Assembly: GCF_030283205.1 (NCBI RefSeq) | Contig: NZ_JASNWF010000038.1 | Coordinates: 1-64,000, forward strand | Length of the DNA stretch: 64,000 nt | Direction of reading: 5' to 3' | Origin: Actinomadura opuntiae | GTDB lineage: Bacteria; Actinomycetota; Actinomycetes; Streptosporangiales; Streptosporangiaceae | Part shown: positions 49,738 through 57,869 of the stretch, piece after piece | How positions within the stretch are numbered: the first letter of the stretch is position 1 | How the letters are laid out: the number at the start of each line of letters is the position of its first letter | Notes under the pieces: model-generated | Databases searched by the model: none | Seen by the model: only the letters and a program-made list of their open reading frames with translations | What the model was told of the DNA's origin: nothing | Position numbers and translations under genes: made by a program

Positions 49738-50708
49738 TGCGCCTCCTCTCCGGCGAACGCGTGGAACTGGCGCAGGAGCAGCAGCGTGAACGCCATCGCG
49801 ATGACGAACATGACCAGCGCGAGCACGCACGCGTACCCCATGTTGAACTGCCGGAACCCCTCGTCGTAGAGCCACTGCGGGAACGTCAGCGTCGACCCGC
49901 CGGGGTAGCCGGGCGCGAACTGGGTGCCGGGCGTGTCGGCCTGCCCGGCGGCGACCTTCCCGGCGACCATCGCCTGCGTGAAGTACTGGAGCGTCTCGAT
50001 CACGCCGGTGACGGCGGCGAACGCCAGGACGGGCGAGACCGTCGGCAGCGTGATGTGCCGGAACCGCGCCCAGGCGCCGGCGCCGTCGATGGCGGCCGCC
50101 TCGTACAGCGAGCGCGGCACGTTCAGCAGCGCCGCCAGCAGGATGATCATGACGTCGCCGACCGCCCACAGCCCGAGCAGCGACAGGCCGGGCTTGGCCC
50201 ACGCGGCGTCGTTGAAGAAGTCGGGCAGCGAGAACCCCAGGTGCCGGGCGATCACCGGGAACGGGCCGGTGCCGGGGTTCAGCACGAACACGAACGCCAC
50301 GGTCGCCGACACCGGCGGGATCAGGTACGGGACGTAGAACACCGCGCGCAGCAGGTTCCCCCCGCGCCTGATCCGGGTGAGCAGCTGCGCGACGCCGAGG
50401 CCGAACAGCACCCGCAGCGGGACGAGCACCGCCACCAGCCACAGCGTGTTGCGCATCGCCGTCCAGGCGTCGCCGTCGTGCAGCAGGTACCGGTAGTTGT
50501 CCAGCCCGACGTACTTCAGCGTGAACAGGTTGTAGCGGGTGAAGGAGAAGTACACGGTCGCGGCGAGCGGGTAGGCGAAGAACAGCCCGAACCCGGCCAG
50601 CCACGGCGCCAGGAACGCCAGCACCCGCAGCCGCCGGCGGCGGCCGGCCCGGGACACCGTCCCGAGCCGGTCGCGCCGCAGCGGCAGGCGCAGCGAGCCG
50701 GAGGCCAC
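49734..50708 (-). CDS. ABC sugar importer, permease 1 (second GH4 module)
   Basis: The 324-residue MalF-like permease starts with a basic segment (RRDRLGTVSRAGRRRRLR) followed by six hydrophobic segments. The EAA motif is SLYEAAAIDGAGAWARFRHITLP. It lies four bases after the binding-protein stop. No ATPase gene is linked, as in the first GH4 module. Confidence 0.92.
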   Translation of the reverse strand: MASGSLRLPLRRDRLGTVSRAGRRRRLRVLAFLAPWLAGFGLFFAYPLAATVYFSFTRYNLFTLKYVGLDNYRYLLHDGDAWTAMRNTLWLVAVLVPLRVLFGLGVAQLLTRIRRGGNLLRAVFYVPYLIPPVSATVAFVFVLNPGTGPFPVIARHLGFSLPDFFNDAAWAKPGLSLLGLWAVGDVMIILLAALLNVPRSLYEAAAIDGAGAWARFRHITLPTVSPVLAFAAVTGVIETLQYFTQAMVAGKVAAGQADTPGTQFAPGYPGGSTLTFPQWLYDEGFRQFNMGYACVLALVMFVIAMAFTLLLLRQFHAFAGEEAQ

Positions 50709-50712
50709 GGCG

Positions 50713-52038
50713 TCAGCCCCCGGCCAGCTTCAGCGACGCGTCGACCTTCCCGTCGAGGTCCTTCAGCGCCGTGTCCAGGTCGCTGACCTTGCCGGGCTCC
50801 CACTGGTCCTGCACGAACTGCTGGAACTTCACGACGTAGTCGTTGCCGTTCGGGGTGGGCGGCGTCGTGGCGCTGGCGGGGTTCTTGAAGACGTCGAGGA
50901 ACGTCTTGAACTGCGGCGGCAGCGTCAGGTCGGGCGACGACAGCGAGGCGATCGTGGTGGGGACGTTCCCGAGCGCGTTGGCGAAGGTGACGAGCGCGTG
51001 GGTGTCGGTCGTCAGGTACCGGATGAACTCCCACGCCGCCGCGCGGTGCTTGGCGCCGCGCGGGATGCCGATGACGGTGCCGGTGACGAACCCGCTGCCG
51101 TAGCGGGAGTCCTGACCGTCGGGGACGGGCGCGGGCGCGGTCCCGTAGTCGACCTTCGGCGCCTCCTCCTGCATGAACTTGGTGCGCCACTCGCCGTCCA
51201 CGGCCATGGCGACCTTGCCCTTCTCGAACGGGTTGGACGACTCGAACTCCTGGCCCATCGAGTGCAGGAACTTCTTGACGTTGTCGTAGCCGTACCAGTC
51301 GATGAGGCTCTTGTTCCATTGCAGGTAGGCCTTGACGGCGGGGTCGGCGGCGAAGCCGGCGCGCCCGTCGGGGGTGAGCCATTTCGCGCCGAACTGGGTG
51401 GCGAGGTGCTGCACCTGGTGCTCGTAGTACTGCGCGGACGGCATGAACCCGGCGACCTTGATGCTCCCGTCGGGGGCTCGGACGGTGAGCTTCTTGGCCA
51501 GCGCGGTCAGTTCGGAGAACGTCCGCGGCGGCTGCTCGCCCTTCATCAGGGCCTTGTTGTAGTAGAGCCCGTAGGCGTCGGCGAGCAGCGGCATCGCGCA
51601 CCGGCGGCCCTTGTACCGGGTGTACTGCTGGACCGGCTTGGGGAACTGGTTCAGGTCGAGCTTGGATCCGGCGATGTCGCCGGACAGGTCCTGCCAGGCG
51701 CCGCTCTGGCACCACTGCCCGACGCTGTCGGTGGTGAACGAGGACACCACGTCGGGCGGGTTGCCGCCGCGGATGGCGTTGGTGATGCGGTCGTCGGTCT
51801 GGTCCTTGACGAGCTTGACGGTGATGTTGGGGTGCAGCTTGCGGAAGCCGGCGACGGCGTCCTGGAACGCCTTCACCTCGTGCGGGGCGCTCCAGCCGTG
51901 CCAGACCTCTATGGTCTGCTTCTCCCCGGCCTTCGGGCCGCCGGACTGGCCGCCGCTGCCGCCGGCCGTGCAGGCCGTGAGGCCGAGCCCGGCGGCGGCC
52001 AGCGCCGCGGCGAGCCGGCGCGTTGTCGATGTGCGCAC
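50713..52038 (-). CDS. ABC sugar importer, substrate-binding lipoprotein (second GH4 module)
   Basis: The 441-residue lipoprotein has a signal with lipobox LGLTAC (Cys about 23), a Gly/Ser-rich linker and a family 1 solute-binding domain from IEVWHGWSAPHEVKAFQ. Later features are NPPDVVSSFTTDSVGQW, ADAYGLYYNKALMKG and IPRGAKHRAAAWEFIRYL. GTG 52038 has GGAGAACCGGA upstream. The frame runs further upstream but that part overlaps the ROK gene and lacks family character. The ligand is probably a beta-glucoside-like oligosaccharide, judged only from the downstream GH4. Confidence 0.92.
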   Translation of the reverse strand: MRTSTTRRLAAALAAAGLGLTACTAGGSGGQSGGPKAGEKQTIEVWHGWSAPHEVKAFQDAVAGFRKLHPNITVKLVKDQTDDRITNAIRGGNPPDVVSSFTTDSVGQWCQSGAWQDLSGDIAGSKLDLNQFPKPVQQYTRYKGRRCAMPLLADAYGLYYNKALMKGEQPPRTFSELTALAKKLTVRAPDGSIKVAGFMPSAQYYEHQVQHLATQFGAKWLTPDGRAGFAADPAVKAYLQWNKSLIDWYGYDNVKKFLHSMGQEFESSNPFEKGKVAMAVDGEWRTKFMQEEAPKVDYGTAPAPVPDGQDSRYGSGFVTGTVIGIPRGAKHRAAAWEFIRYLTTDTHALVTFANALGNVPTTIASLSSPDLTLPPQFKTFLDVFKNPASATTPPTPNGNDYVVKFQQFVQDQWEPGKVSDLDTALKDLDGKVDASLKLAGG

Positions 52039-52130
52039 TCCGGTTCTCCTTCGGGGGAGGGGACGGCCGGTGCCGCCGTCCGCTGTGGGGGAGCGGGGGT
52101 GGGACGGGTGCGGGTGCGGGACGGGGCGGT

Positions 52131-53381
52131 TCAGGGCCGCGCGGTGTCGGGGACGGTGGTGGAGAACACCGCGTCGCGGGTGTCCTGGAGCGCCTGCTGC
52201 AGCGCGCCGGCCAGGACCGGGTTCCCCTCGACGGAGCTGAGCCGCACCTTCGGGCGCGGGATCGTCAGGCTGTGCAGGTGCTGCTCGACGCGGGCGCGCA
52301 GCGGTTCCCCGCCGGCGCGCAGGACGTCGCCGGTCAGCACGACCAGCGCCGGGTCCAGGACGGCGACGACGGTGGCGAGCGTGGCGCCGAGCCGGGTGGC
52401 CAGCTCGGTGAGGGCGCGCTCGGCGCGGGCGCCGGCGTCGGCGGCGCCGCGCGTCCCCGGCCGGTCGGCGCCGGCCTCGGCGGCGGCGCGGCCGAGCGCG
52501 GTGGCCGCGTCCCGGCCGCGGAACCCGTGCTCGCGCATCAGCTTCAGCACGGCGGCGCCGCCGGTGAGGCTGTGCACGCCGCCGGTGTGGGTGCGGCGGA
52601 CGTCGCGCATCAGCGGGGCGCCCACCGCGGGCGCGTAGCCGATCTCGCCGGCGCCGCCGGTCGCGCCGCGGTGCAGCGCTCCGTCCAGGACGACGGCCAT
52701 GCCGACGCCGTCGGCGACCCACAGCAGCACGAAGTCGCGGGTGCCTGCGGCGCGGCCGCCGGCGCGTTCGGCGAGCGCGGCGAGGTTGACGTCGTTCTCG
52801 ATGGCGACCGGGAGGCCGAGCCCGCCGGTGAGGGCGCCCACCGGGTCGGGGACGTGCCAGCCGGGGATGTGCGAGGCGTAGCCGAGCCGGCCGGTGGCCG
52901 GGTCGATCGCGCCCTGGATGCCGATGACGGCCCGGTGCAGGGCCGCGCGGGTGAGGCCCGCTGCGGCGGCGGCCTTGTCGAGCGCCTCGGCCATCCGGGC
53001 GACCGCGTCCACGCCGGTGCGGCCGGGCGTGGGCAGGGTGTGCTCGCCGACGACCGCCCCGGTGAGGTCGGCGACGCTGACCGTGATGCGGGCCGGGGTG
53101 ACGTCGGCGCCGGCGACGTGCGCGGCGGCGCCGTTGATGCGGTACAGCTCGGCGGTCCGGCCGGGCAGCCCCTCGCGCAGGCCGTCCCGCACGACCAGGC
53201 CCGCCTCCTCCAGCCGGGCGAGCAGCTGCGAGGCGGTCGGCTTGGAGATGCCGGTGAGGTCGGAGATCTGCGGGCGGGTCAGCGGCCCGCGGGCCAGCAG
53301 CGCCTCCAGCGCGGCACGGTCGTTGATGGCGCGCAGCAGGCTCGGGGTCCCGGGGACCCCGGGGTTGCCGGAGGCGGGCAC
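52131..53381 (-). CDS. ROK-family transcriptional regulator
   Basis: The 416-residue protein joins an N-terminal winged helix (RPQISDLTGISKPTASQLLARL) to a ROK sugar-kinase-like domain (VIGIQGAIDP, VAIENDVNLAALAE, HRGATGGAGEIGYAP). The zinc-binding CxCGxxGC motif of ROK kinases is absent, so it is a sensor rather than a kinase. It lies directly upstream of the second GH4 importer operon on the same strand, with a palindromic operator 15 bp before its start. Confidence 0.92.
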   Translation of the reverse strand: MPASGNPGVPGTPSLLRAINDRAALEALLARGPLTRPQISDLTGISKPTASQLLARLEEAGLVVRDGLREGLPGRTAELYRINGAAAHVAGADVTPARITVSVADLTGAVVGEHTLPTPGRTGVDAVARMAEALDKAAAAAGLTRAALHRAVIGIQGAIDPATGRLGYASHIPGWHVPDPVGALTGGLGLPVAIENDVNLAALAERAGGRAAGTRDFVLLWVADGVGMAVVLDGALHRGATGGAGEIGYAPAVGAPLMRDVRRTHTGGVHSLTGGAAVLKLMREHGFRGRDAATALGRAAAEAGADRPGTRGAADAGARAERALTELATRLGATLATVVAVLDPALVVLTGDVLRAGGEPLRARVEQHLHSLTIPRPKVRLSSVEGNPVLAGALQQALQDTRDAVFSTTVPDTARP

Positions 53382-53395
53382 GGCGGCTCCTCGGA

Positions 53396-53414
53396 GTTAA
53401 GAAGGTTTCCTAAC
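53396..53414. promoter_or_regulatory. ROK operator (GTTAAGAA-N3-TTCCTAAC)
   Basis: The two 8-bp arms match as an inverted repeat at seven of eight positions, the usual form of ROK operators. A related partial site with CTTAAC lies at 53427-53441. Both are in the promoter region of the ROK gene, supporting autoregulation. Confidence 0.65.
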
Positions 53415-53487
53415 TTGGAGGAGAAAGTAAGGACTCTTAACGAATACGTCAAGCCCTGGGGCGTCCCGAAGCGGATCGGGCCGCGCG

Positions 53488-54027
53488 TCAGGGGGCGGCG
53501 ACGATGTAGCCGACGTTGCCGAAGCCGAGCTCGTCGCCGGGCCGGACCCGGGCCGGGCCGGTGAGCCGCCAGCCGTTCACCCGGGTGCCGTTCATCGACC
53601 CCAGGTCGGAGACCATCCAGCCCTCGTCGGTGCGGTACAGCTCGGCGTGGAAGCGCGAGACCGTCAGGTCGGTGAGCACGAACTGGCAGGTGGGGGCGCG
53701 GCCGACGACGATCCGCGCCGCTCCGGCGGGCGGCAGCACGAAGCGCGGCAGCCGCGGGCCCCGCCAGGCCGCCTCGATCCGCGCGGTCACCTGCGACACC
53801 GTCGCCACCAGGCCGGTGAGCCGGCCCACGACGCGGCTGGTGGGCGGCAGGTCGTGCACGATGTCGTCCAGCTCGGCGCGGCTGCGCGCCTGCAGGACCT
53901 GGTCGACGCGGCGCTCGAAGGTCTCGTGCGACATCCGGCCCTCGGCCACGCGGTCGCCGAGGACGCGCAGCACCCGGTCCCGCTCGGTGTCGGACGCTCG
54001 CACCGGATACGAGGGCTGACCGTCCAT
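53488..54027 (-). CDS. DUF1707-FHA domain protein
   Basis: The 179-residue protein has an N-terminal DUF1707 segment (YPVRASDTERDRVLRVLGDR, AEGRMSHETFERRVDQVLQA) and a C-terminal FHA domain (VVGRAPTCQFVLTDLTVSRFHAEL, LGSMNGTRVNGWRL) with the conserved phosphothreonine-binding Arg, Ser and Asn. It probably docks phosphorylated partners of Ser/Thr kinases. The ATG at 54027 aligns with the DUF1707 start. The frame is open to 54102 but the extra residues look untranslated. Confidence 0.9.
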   Translation of the reverse strand: MDGQPSYPVRASDTERDRVLRVLGDRVAEGRMSHETFERRVDQVLQARSRAELDDIVHDLPPTSRVVGRLTGLVATVSQVTARIEAAWRGPRLPRFVLPPAGAARIVVGRAPTCQFVLTDLTVSRFHAELYRTDEGWMVSDLGSMNGTRVNGWRLTGPARVRPGDELGFGNVGYIVAAP

Positions 54028-54076
54028 GGCTGTGAGTATCCAGTTCCCGTCGTCGGCTGTCCAGAAATGGCCGTCT

Positions 54077-54114
54077 GGTGGAGGGCGGGCGATCGCCCTC
54101 ACCCGCCCTCCACC
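54077..54114. terminator. Terminator between acyl-CoA dehydrogenase and FHA genes
   Basis: GGTGGAGGGCGGG and its exact complement form a 13-bp stem with a 12-base loop. On the + strand it is followed by TTTT. On the reverse strand it follows the acyl-CoA dehydrogenase stop by about 70 bases. Confidence 0.6.
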
Positions 54115-54183
54115 TTTTCGATGCCTTCGAGACGCCGGAAGTTCGGGACCGTTCCCCGTACAGCCGCCGTTAGCGGACGGGAA

Positions 54184-55413
54184 TCAGCGCGACAGCAGGT
54201 CGCGCGCGATGTGGGTCACCTGGATCTCGTCGGTGCCGGCGTAGATCTGGAACGACTTGGCGTCGCGGGCCAGCTGCTCCACCCGGTACTCGCTCATGTA
54301 GCCGTTGCCGCCGAACAGCTGCACCGCCTCCTGGGCGACCTCGCTGGCGGCCTGCGCGGCGTACAGCTTCATCGCCGACGCCTCGGCGAGCGTCGGGGTG
54401 CGGCCCGAGCGCTGCATCTCCACGTGCCGGAACACCAGGTTCTGCACGTTGAGGCGGGCGACCTCCATCTTGGCGAGCTTGAGCTGGATGAGCTGGAAGT
54501 CGCCGATCCGCTGCCCCCACAGCTCGCGGGTCTTGGCGTACTCCACCGACAGCTTCAGGCACTCCTCGATGACGCCGAGGGCCATCGCGGCGACGCCGGC
54601 GCGCTCGGTGACGAAGTTCTGCTTGGCCGACTCCTTGCCGCCCTGCGCGCCCGACGACAGCAGCCGGTCGGCGCCGGCGCGCACGTCGTTGAGGAACAGC
54701 TCGCCGGTGGGGGAGGAGTGCAGGCCCATCTTGCGCAGCGGCCTGCTCTGCTCCAGGCCGTCCATGCCGCGGTCGAGCACGAACGTGAGGATCTCGCGGT
54801 CGCGGGGGTCGCGCCCGTCGTCGAGCTTGCAGTAGAAGACGATGGTGTCGGCGTAGGGGCCGTTGGTGATGAAGGTCTTGCCGCCGTTGATGACGTACTC
54901 GTCGCCGACCTTCTTCGCGGTGGCCTGCATGCCGCCGAACGCGTCCGACCCGGAGTTCGGCTCGGTGATCGCCCACGCGCCGACCTTCTCCATGGTCAGC
55001 AGCGGCAGCGCCCAGCGCTCCTTCTGGTCGGGCGTGCCCCGCTTCATGATGGTCCCGGCGGCGAGGCCGAGGCCGACGCCCATCGCCGAGACCATGCCGG
55101 GGGCGACCTTGCACAGCTCGATGACCGGCAGCATCGTCATCGCCGCGTTGCCGCCGCCGGGGCCGTCGGCGTCCCTGTCCTTGTTCTCTGCGGCCTTCTT
55201 CTCAGGGCCGCCCTCGCGCTCCTTGGCGATCCGGGCCTGGAAGGACGAGCGCGCCATCTCGTCCATCCCGAACGTCTTGTACAGGCTCCGGAGCAGGTCG
55301 TAGGGCGGCAGCTCGCCGGAGTCCAGCGCGTCCAGGTTCGGCCGGACCTCCGCGTCGATCCAGCCGCGGACCGCGTCCCGGATCATCAGGTCTTCCTCGG
55401 ACCACTCGATCAT
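54184..55413 (-). CDS. Acyl-CoA dehydrogenase
   Basis: The 409-residue flavoenzyme has the family signatures GAWAITEPNSGSDAFGGMQ, GGKTFITNGPYAD, LLSSGAQGGK, the arginine-rich KTRELWGQRIGDFQ and YMSEYRVEQLARDAKSFQIYAGTDEIQ. The usual catalytic Glu of short/medium-chain enzymes (YEGT) is Ala here. A Glu at 270 in NFVTERAGVAAMALG lies at the position used by isovaleryl-CoA and long-chain dehydrogenases. It would oxidise a branched or long acyl-CoA in the cytoplasm. The start at 55413 (MIEWSEEDLM) fits the family N-terminus. Confidence 0.92.
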   Translation of the reverse strand: MIEWSEEDLMIRDAVRGWIDAEVRPNLDALDSGELPPYDLLRSLYKTFGMDEMARSSFQARIAKEREGGPEKKAAENKDRDADGPGGGNAAMTMLPVIELCKVAPGMVSAMGVGLGLAAGTIMKRGTPDQKERWALPLLTMEKVGAWAITEPNSGSDAFGGMQATAKKVGDEYVINGGKTFITNGPYADTIVFYCKLDDGRDPRDREILTFVLDRGMDGLEQSRPLRKMGLHSSPTGELFLNDVRAGADRLLSSGAQGGKESAKQNFVTERAGVAAMALGVIEECLKLSVEYAKTRELWGQRIGDFQLIQLKLAKMEVARLNVQNLVFRHVEMQRSGRTPTLAEASAMKLYAAQAASEVAQEAVQLFGGNGYMSEYRVEQLARDAKSFQIYAGTDEIQVTHIARDLLSR

Positions 55414-55480
55414 TCTCAGCCTCGCCCTTCCGGTTCCCGCAGGTTGCGGCACCATCCAAGCAGATCGCGGAAGCGAGCAC

Positions 55481-56560
55481 TTATTTGGGGAGCCGGACGA
55501 CGTCGGCCAGCACCCCGCCGTCCGCGGTGAGCCGCTCCGGGGACGGGCTGTCGTAGACGACCATCAGCCGGGTCCCCGCACCGTCGGAGCCGTCCAGGAC
55601 GGCGAGGCCCTCGGCGTGGTCGTCGCCGTCGCCGTAGGGCAGGTCGCCGAGCAGCGGCAGCTCGTCGGCGGTGACGACCTCGGGCGCGTCCACCTCGGCG
55701 ATGCCCGGCCAGCGGTGCACGCGCACGGGGCCGTCGAGGTCCATGCTGGGGCCGGTGAGGATCAGCAGGTCGTCGCCGTCCGGGCACAGGTCGCGGATGC
55801 CGAGCCCGCCGAGGTCCAGGAAGTGGGTGCGGTACAGCGCCTTGCCGTCGCCGACCGGCAGCAGTTCCAGCCGGCGCGGGTCGTCGGGGTGGGTGCCGGG
55901 GCGGATCTCCACCAGCACGGCCCAGCCGCGCAGCACCGGCCCGCGCAGCCCGATGTAGAGCCGGTCGCGGTGCGCGGCGATGCCCTCGATGTCGATGCCG
56001 TTGTCCTTGCTCGGTATCGACAGGAACGGCGCCAGGTGCGGGTCGTCCTCGAGCAGGTCGGTGACGGAGTCGTGGTGCAGGCCGAGGACGGCGGCGGTGC
56101 GGTCGCCGTCCTCGCGGACGACCTGCGGCAGCCCGTCCGCGCCGTTGGCCAGCGGGAGGCGGGCCAGCACGAACCGGTTGTCCTCGCGCACCACCGAGGC
56201 CAGCCGCTTGCGGGCCTTCGCGCCGGTGTGGCTCGCCTTGATCTTCTTGCGCTTGAGGCTGTGCGAGCCGATCGCCCACAGCCAGCCGTTGCTGCGCGCC
56301 AGGCCCTCGATGTCGGCCTCCTCGTCGGGGCCGGCGGGCAGCTCGACGAGGTCGGCGAGCGCGACGGTGGTGTGCCCCTCGTAGCCGGTGACGAGGCCGT
56401 CGTCGCCGAGCGTCGCGGTGAGCCGCTCGATGGTGGCCGTCTCGTCGCCCGCCACCCACAGGCAGCGGCCGTCCTGGCGCACGGCGGACAGGTTGGTGTG
56501 CGTCCCGGCGTCCCGGCTTTCGCGTTCGAAGCGCAGCTCGACCCGGCGTTCCACGATCAT
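55481..56560 (-). CDS. DUF3616 family beta-propeller-like protein
   Basis: The 359-residue protein is made of repeated beta-rich units with LWVAGDETATIERL, ADIEGLARSNGWLWAIGSHSLKRKK, DIEGIAAHRDRLYIGLRGPVLRG and HAEGLAVLDGSDG. The repeated D-x-EG(L/I)A motif and length fit DUF3616. There is no signal peptide and the protein appears cytoplasmic. Function is unknown. It lies 68 bp upstream of the acyl-CoA dehydrogenase gene on the same strand. Confidence 0.83.
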   Translation of the reverse strand: MIVERRVELRFERESRDAGTHTNLSAVRQDGRCLWVAGDETATIERLTATLGDDGLVTGYEGHTTVALADLVELPAGPDEEADIEGLARSNGWLWAIGSHSLKRKKIKASHTGAKARKRLASVVREDNRFVLARLPLANGADGLPQVVREDGDRTAAVLGLHHDSVTDLLEDDPHLAPFLSIPSKDNGIDIEGIAAHRDRLYIGLRGPVLRGWAVLVEIRPGTHPDDPRRLELLPVGDGKALYRTHFLDLGGLGIRDLCPDGDDLLILTGPSMDLDGPVRVHRWPGIAEVDAPEVVTADELPLLGDLPYGDGDDHAEGLAVLDGSDGAGTRLMVVYDSPSPERLTADGGVLADVVRLPK

Positions 56561-56623
56561 GAGCGGAATGTTCCCACAAAAGGGGCGTCGCTCCGGCGCG
56601 CCGCGCGCGGGGCGGAGCGGCCG

Positions 56624-57805
56624 CTACCGGTCCCAGAGGACGTGCAGGTGCGGCGGCTTGCGGAAGACCAGTCCGTGCGCGCGCGGCGAGTGGGACGGAT
56701 CGAGGCGCAGGCCCGGCAGCTCCAGGAGCGCGGCGACCGCCGTATGGGCTTCCAGCCTGGCCAGGTGGGCGCCGAAGCAGAAGTGCGGGCCTCGGGCGAA
56801 CGCCAGGTGCTCGGCGGCGTTCGGCCGCCGCACGTCGAACCGGCCGGGGTCGGGGAACGCCGCCGGGTCGCGGTTCGCGCCCGCGATCGACACGCGCACC
56901 AGGTCCCCCTCGCGCACCGCGACCCCGCCGAGGTCGATGTCGCGGGTGGCGTAGCGGTCGACGACCGACGCCGACGGCTCCAGGCGCAGCGACTCCTCGA
57001 TCGCGGCGGGCAGCAGGCCGGGGTCGTCCAGGACGAGCCGCAGCTGATCGGGATGGCCGAGCAGGTGCAGCAGCGTGTTCGCGATCATCCCCTCGGTGGT
57101 GTCGATGCCGCCGAACATCAGGATCGCGGCGTTCGCCACGACCTCCGCGGTGGTCAGCCCGGCCCCGTCCGCGGCGGCCTCGGCCAGCAGCGACCCGGGC
57201 GCGCCGGCGGTGATCGCCTTCTCGACGGCGGCGCGCAGCAGCGCGTACGCCTCGTCCGCGCGGGCGGGGGCCTCGCCGCCGGCGGTGATGGCGGACACCG
57301 CCTCGACGAACGCCCCGTACCAGGACCGGATCGTCGCGGCGTCCACGCCCTCCAGGCCGAGCGCCTCGGCGACGACCGCGACGGCCAGCGGCCCGGCCAG
57401 CTCGCCGCGCAGCTCCGCGCGGCCGGCCGGCGCGAGCCCGCCGACCAGCCGCGCGACCTCCGCCTCGACGAACGCGGTGAACCGCTCGCGGGTGCGCGCG
57501 GGCCGGAACGGCCGGGCGAACGGGTCGCGGTGCCGGGTGTGGACGGGCCCGTCCAGCGACAGCATGCTCGGCCCGACGACCCGCGCGGTGGAGAAGCGCG
57601 GGTCGTCGACGGTGAACGCCGCCGCGTCCCGCATGACCCGCTGCGCCAGGTCGCGCGAGGTGACCAGCCAGCCGCCGAGGGCGGGCAGCCAGGAGACGGG
57701 CTCGGCGGCGCGCAGCCGGGCGAGCAGGGGGTGCGGGTCGTCCTCGAGGCGGGCCGCGGTCGCGGCGGCGCCGACCGGGAAACGGGACGTCGGCTCAGAA
57801 GTCAC
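56624..57805 (-). CDS. Cytochrome P450
   Basis: The 393-residue P450 has the I-helix oxygen-activation motif FGGIDTTEG (alternative to AGxDT), the ExxR pair EESLRLEPSASVVDR and the heme loop FARGPHFCFGAHLARLE with the axial cysteine. The usual GxHxCxG consensus is present. It needs an external ferredoxin, and none is nearby. GTG 57805 is the start best fitting the family, with no clear ribosome site, so translation may be leaderless or start slightly elsewhere. The element at 57844-57867 lies 39 bp upstream and may be its operator. Confidence 0.92.
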   Translation of the reverse strand: MTSEPTSRFPVGAAATAARLEDDPHPLLARLRAAEPVSWLPALGGWLVTSRDLAQRVMRDAAAFTVDDPRFSTARVVGPSMLSLDGPVHTRHRDPFARPFRPARTRERFTAFVEAEVARLVGGLAPAGRAELRGELAGPLAVAVVAEALGLEGVDAATIRSWYGAFVEAVSAITAGGEAPARADEAYALLRAAVEKAITAGAPGSLLAEAAADGAGLTTAEVVANAAILMFGGIDTTEGMIANTLLHLLGHPDQLRLVLDDPGLLPAAIEESLRLEPSASVVDRYATRDIDLGGVAVREGDLVRVSIAGANRDPAAFPDPGRFDVRRPNAAEHLAFARGPHFCFGAHLARLEAHTAVAALLELPGLRLDPSHSPRAHGLVFRKPPHLHVLWDR

Positions 57806-57843
57806 CCGTCCAAGGATATTCCGCCCGGACACCCCGGTACCTG

Positions 57844-57867
57844 ATCTACATTGTAAAGGCGTCGGGC
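57844..57867. repeat. 24-bp element, second copy
   Basis: The sequence ATCTACATTGTAAAGGCG plus TCGGGC matches 22 of 24 bases at 32363-32386. Its core TACATTGTA is a perfect 9-bp palindrome. Both copies lie just beyond the stop of a reverse-strand gene (kamA here, two bases away). Here it is also upstream of the P450 gene. Confidence 0.65.
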
Positions 57868-57869
57868 GA

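Noticed and set aside
52131..53381. ROK protein as an active sugar kinase
   Set aside because: The N-terminal winged helix is present and the zinc-binding cysteine motif of ROK kinases is absent, so it was called a regulator.
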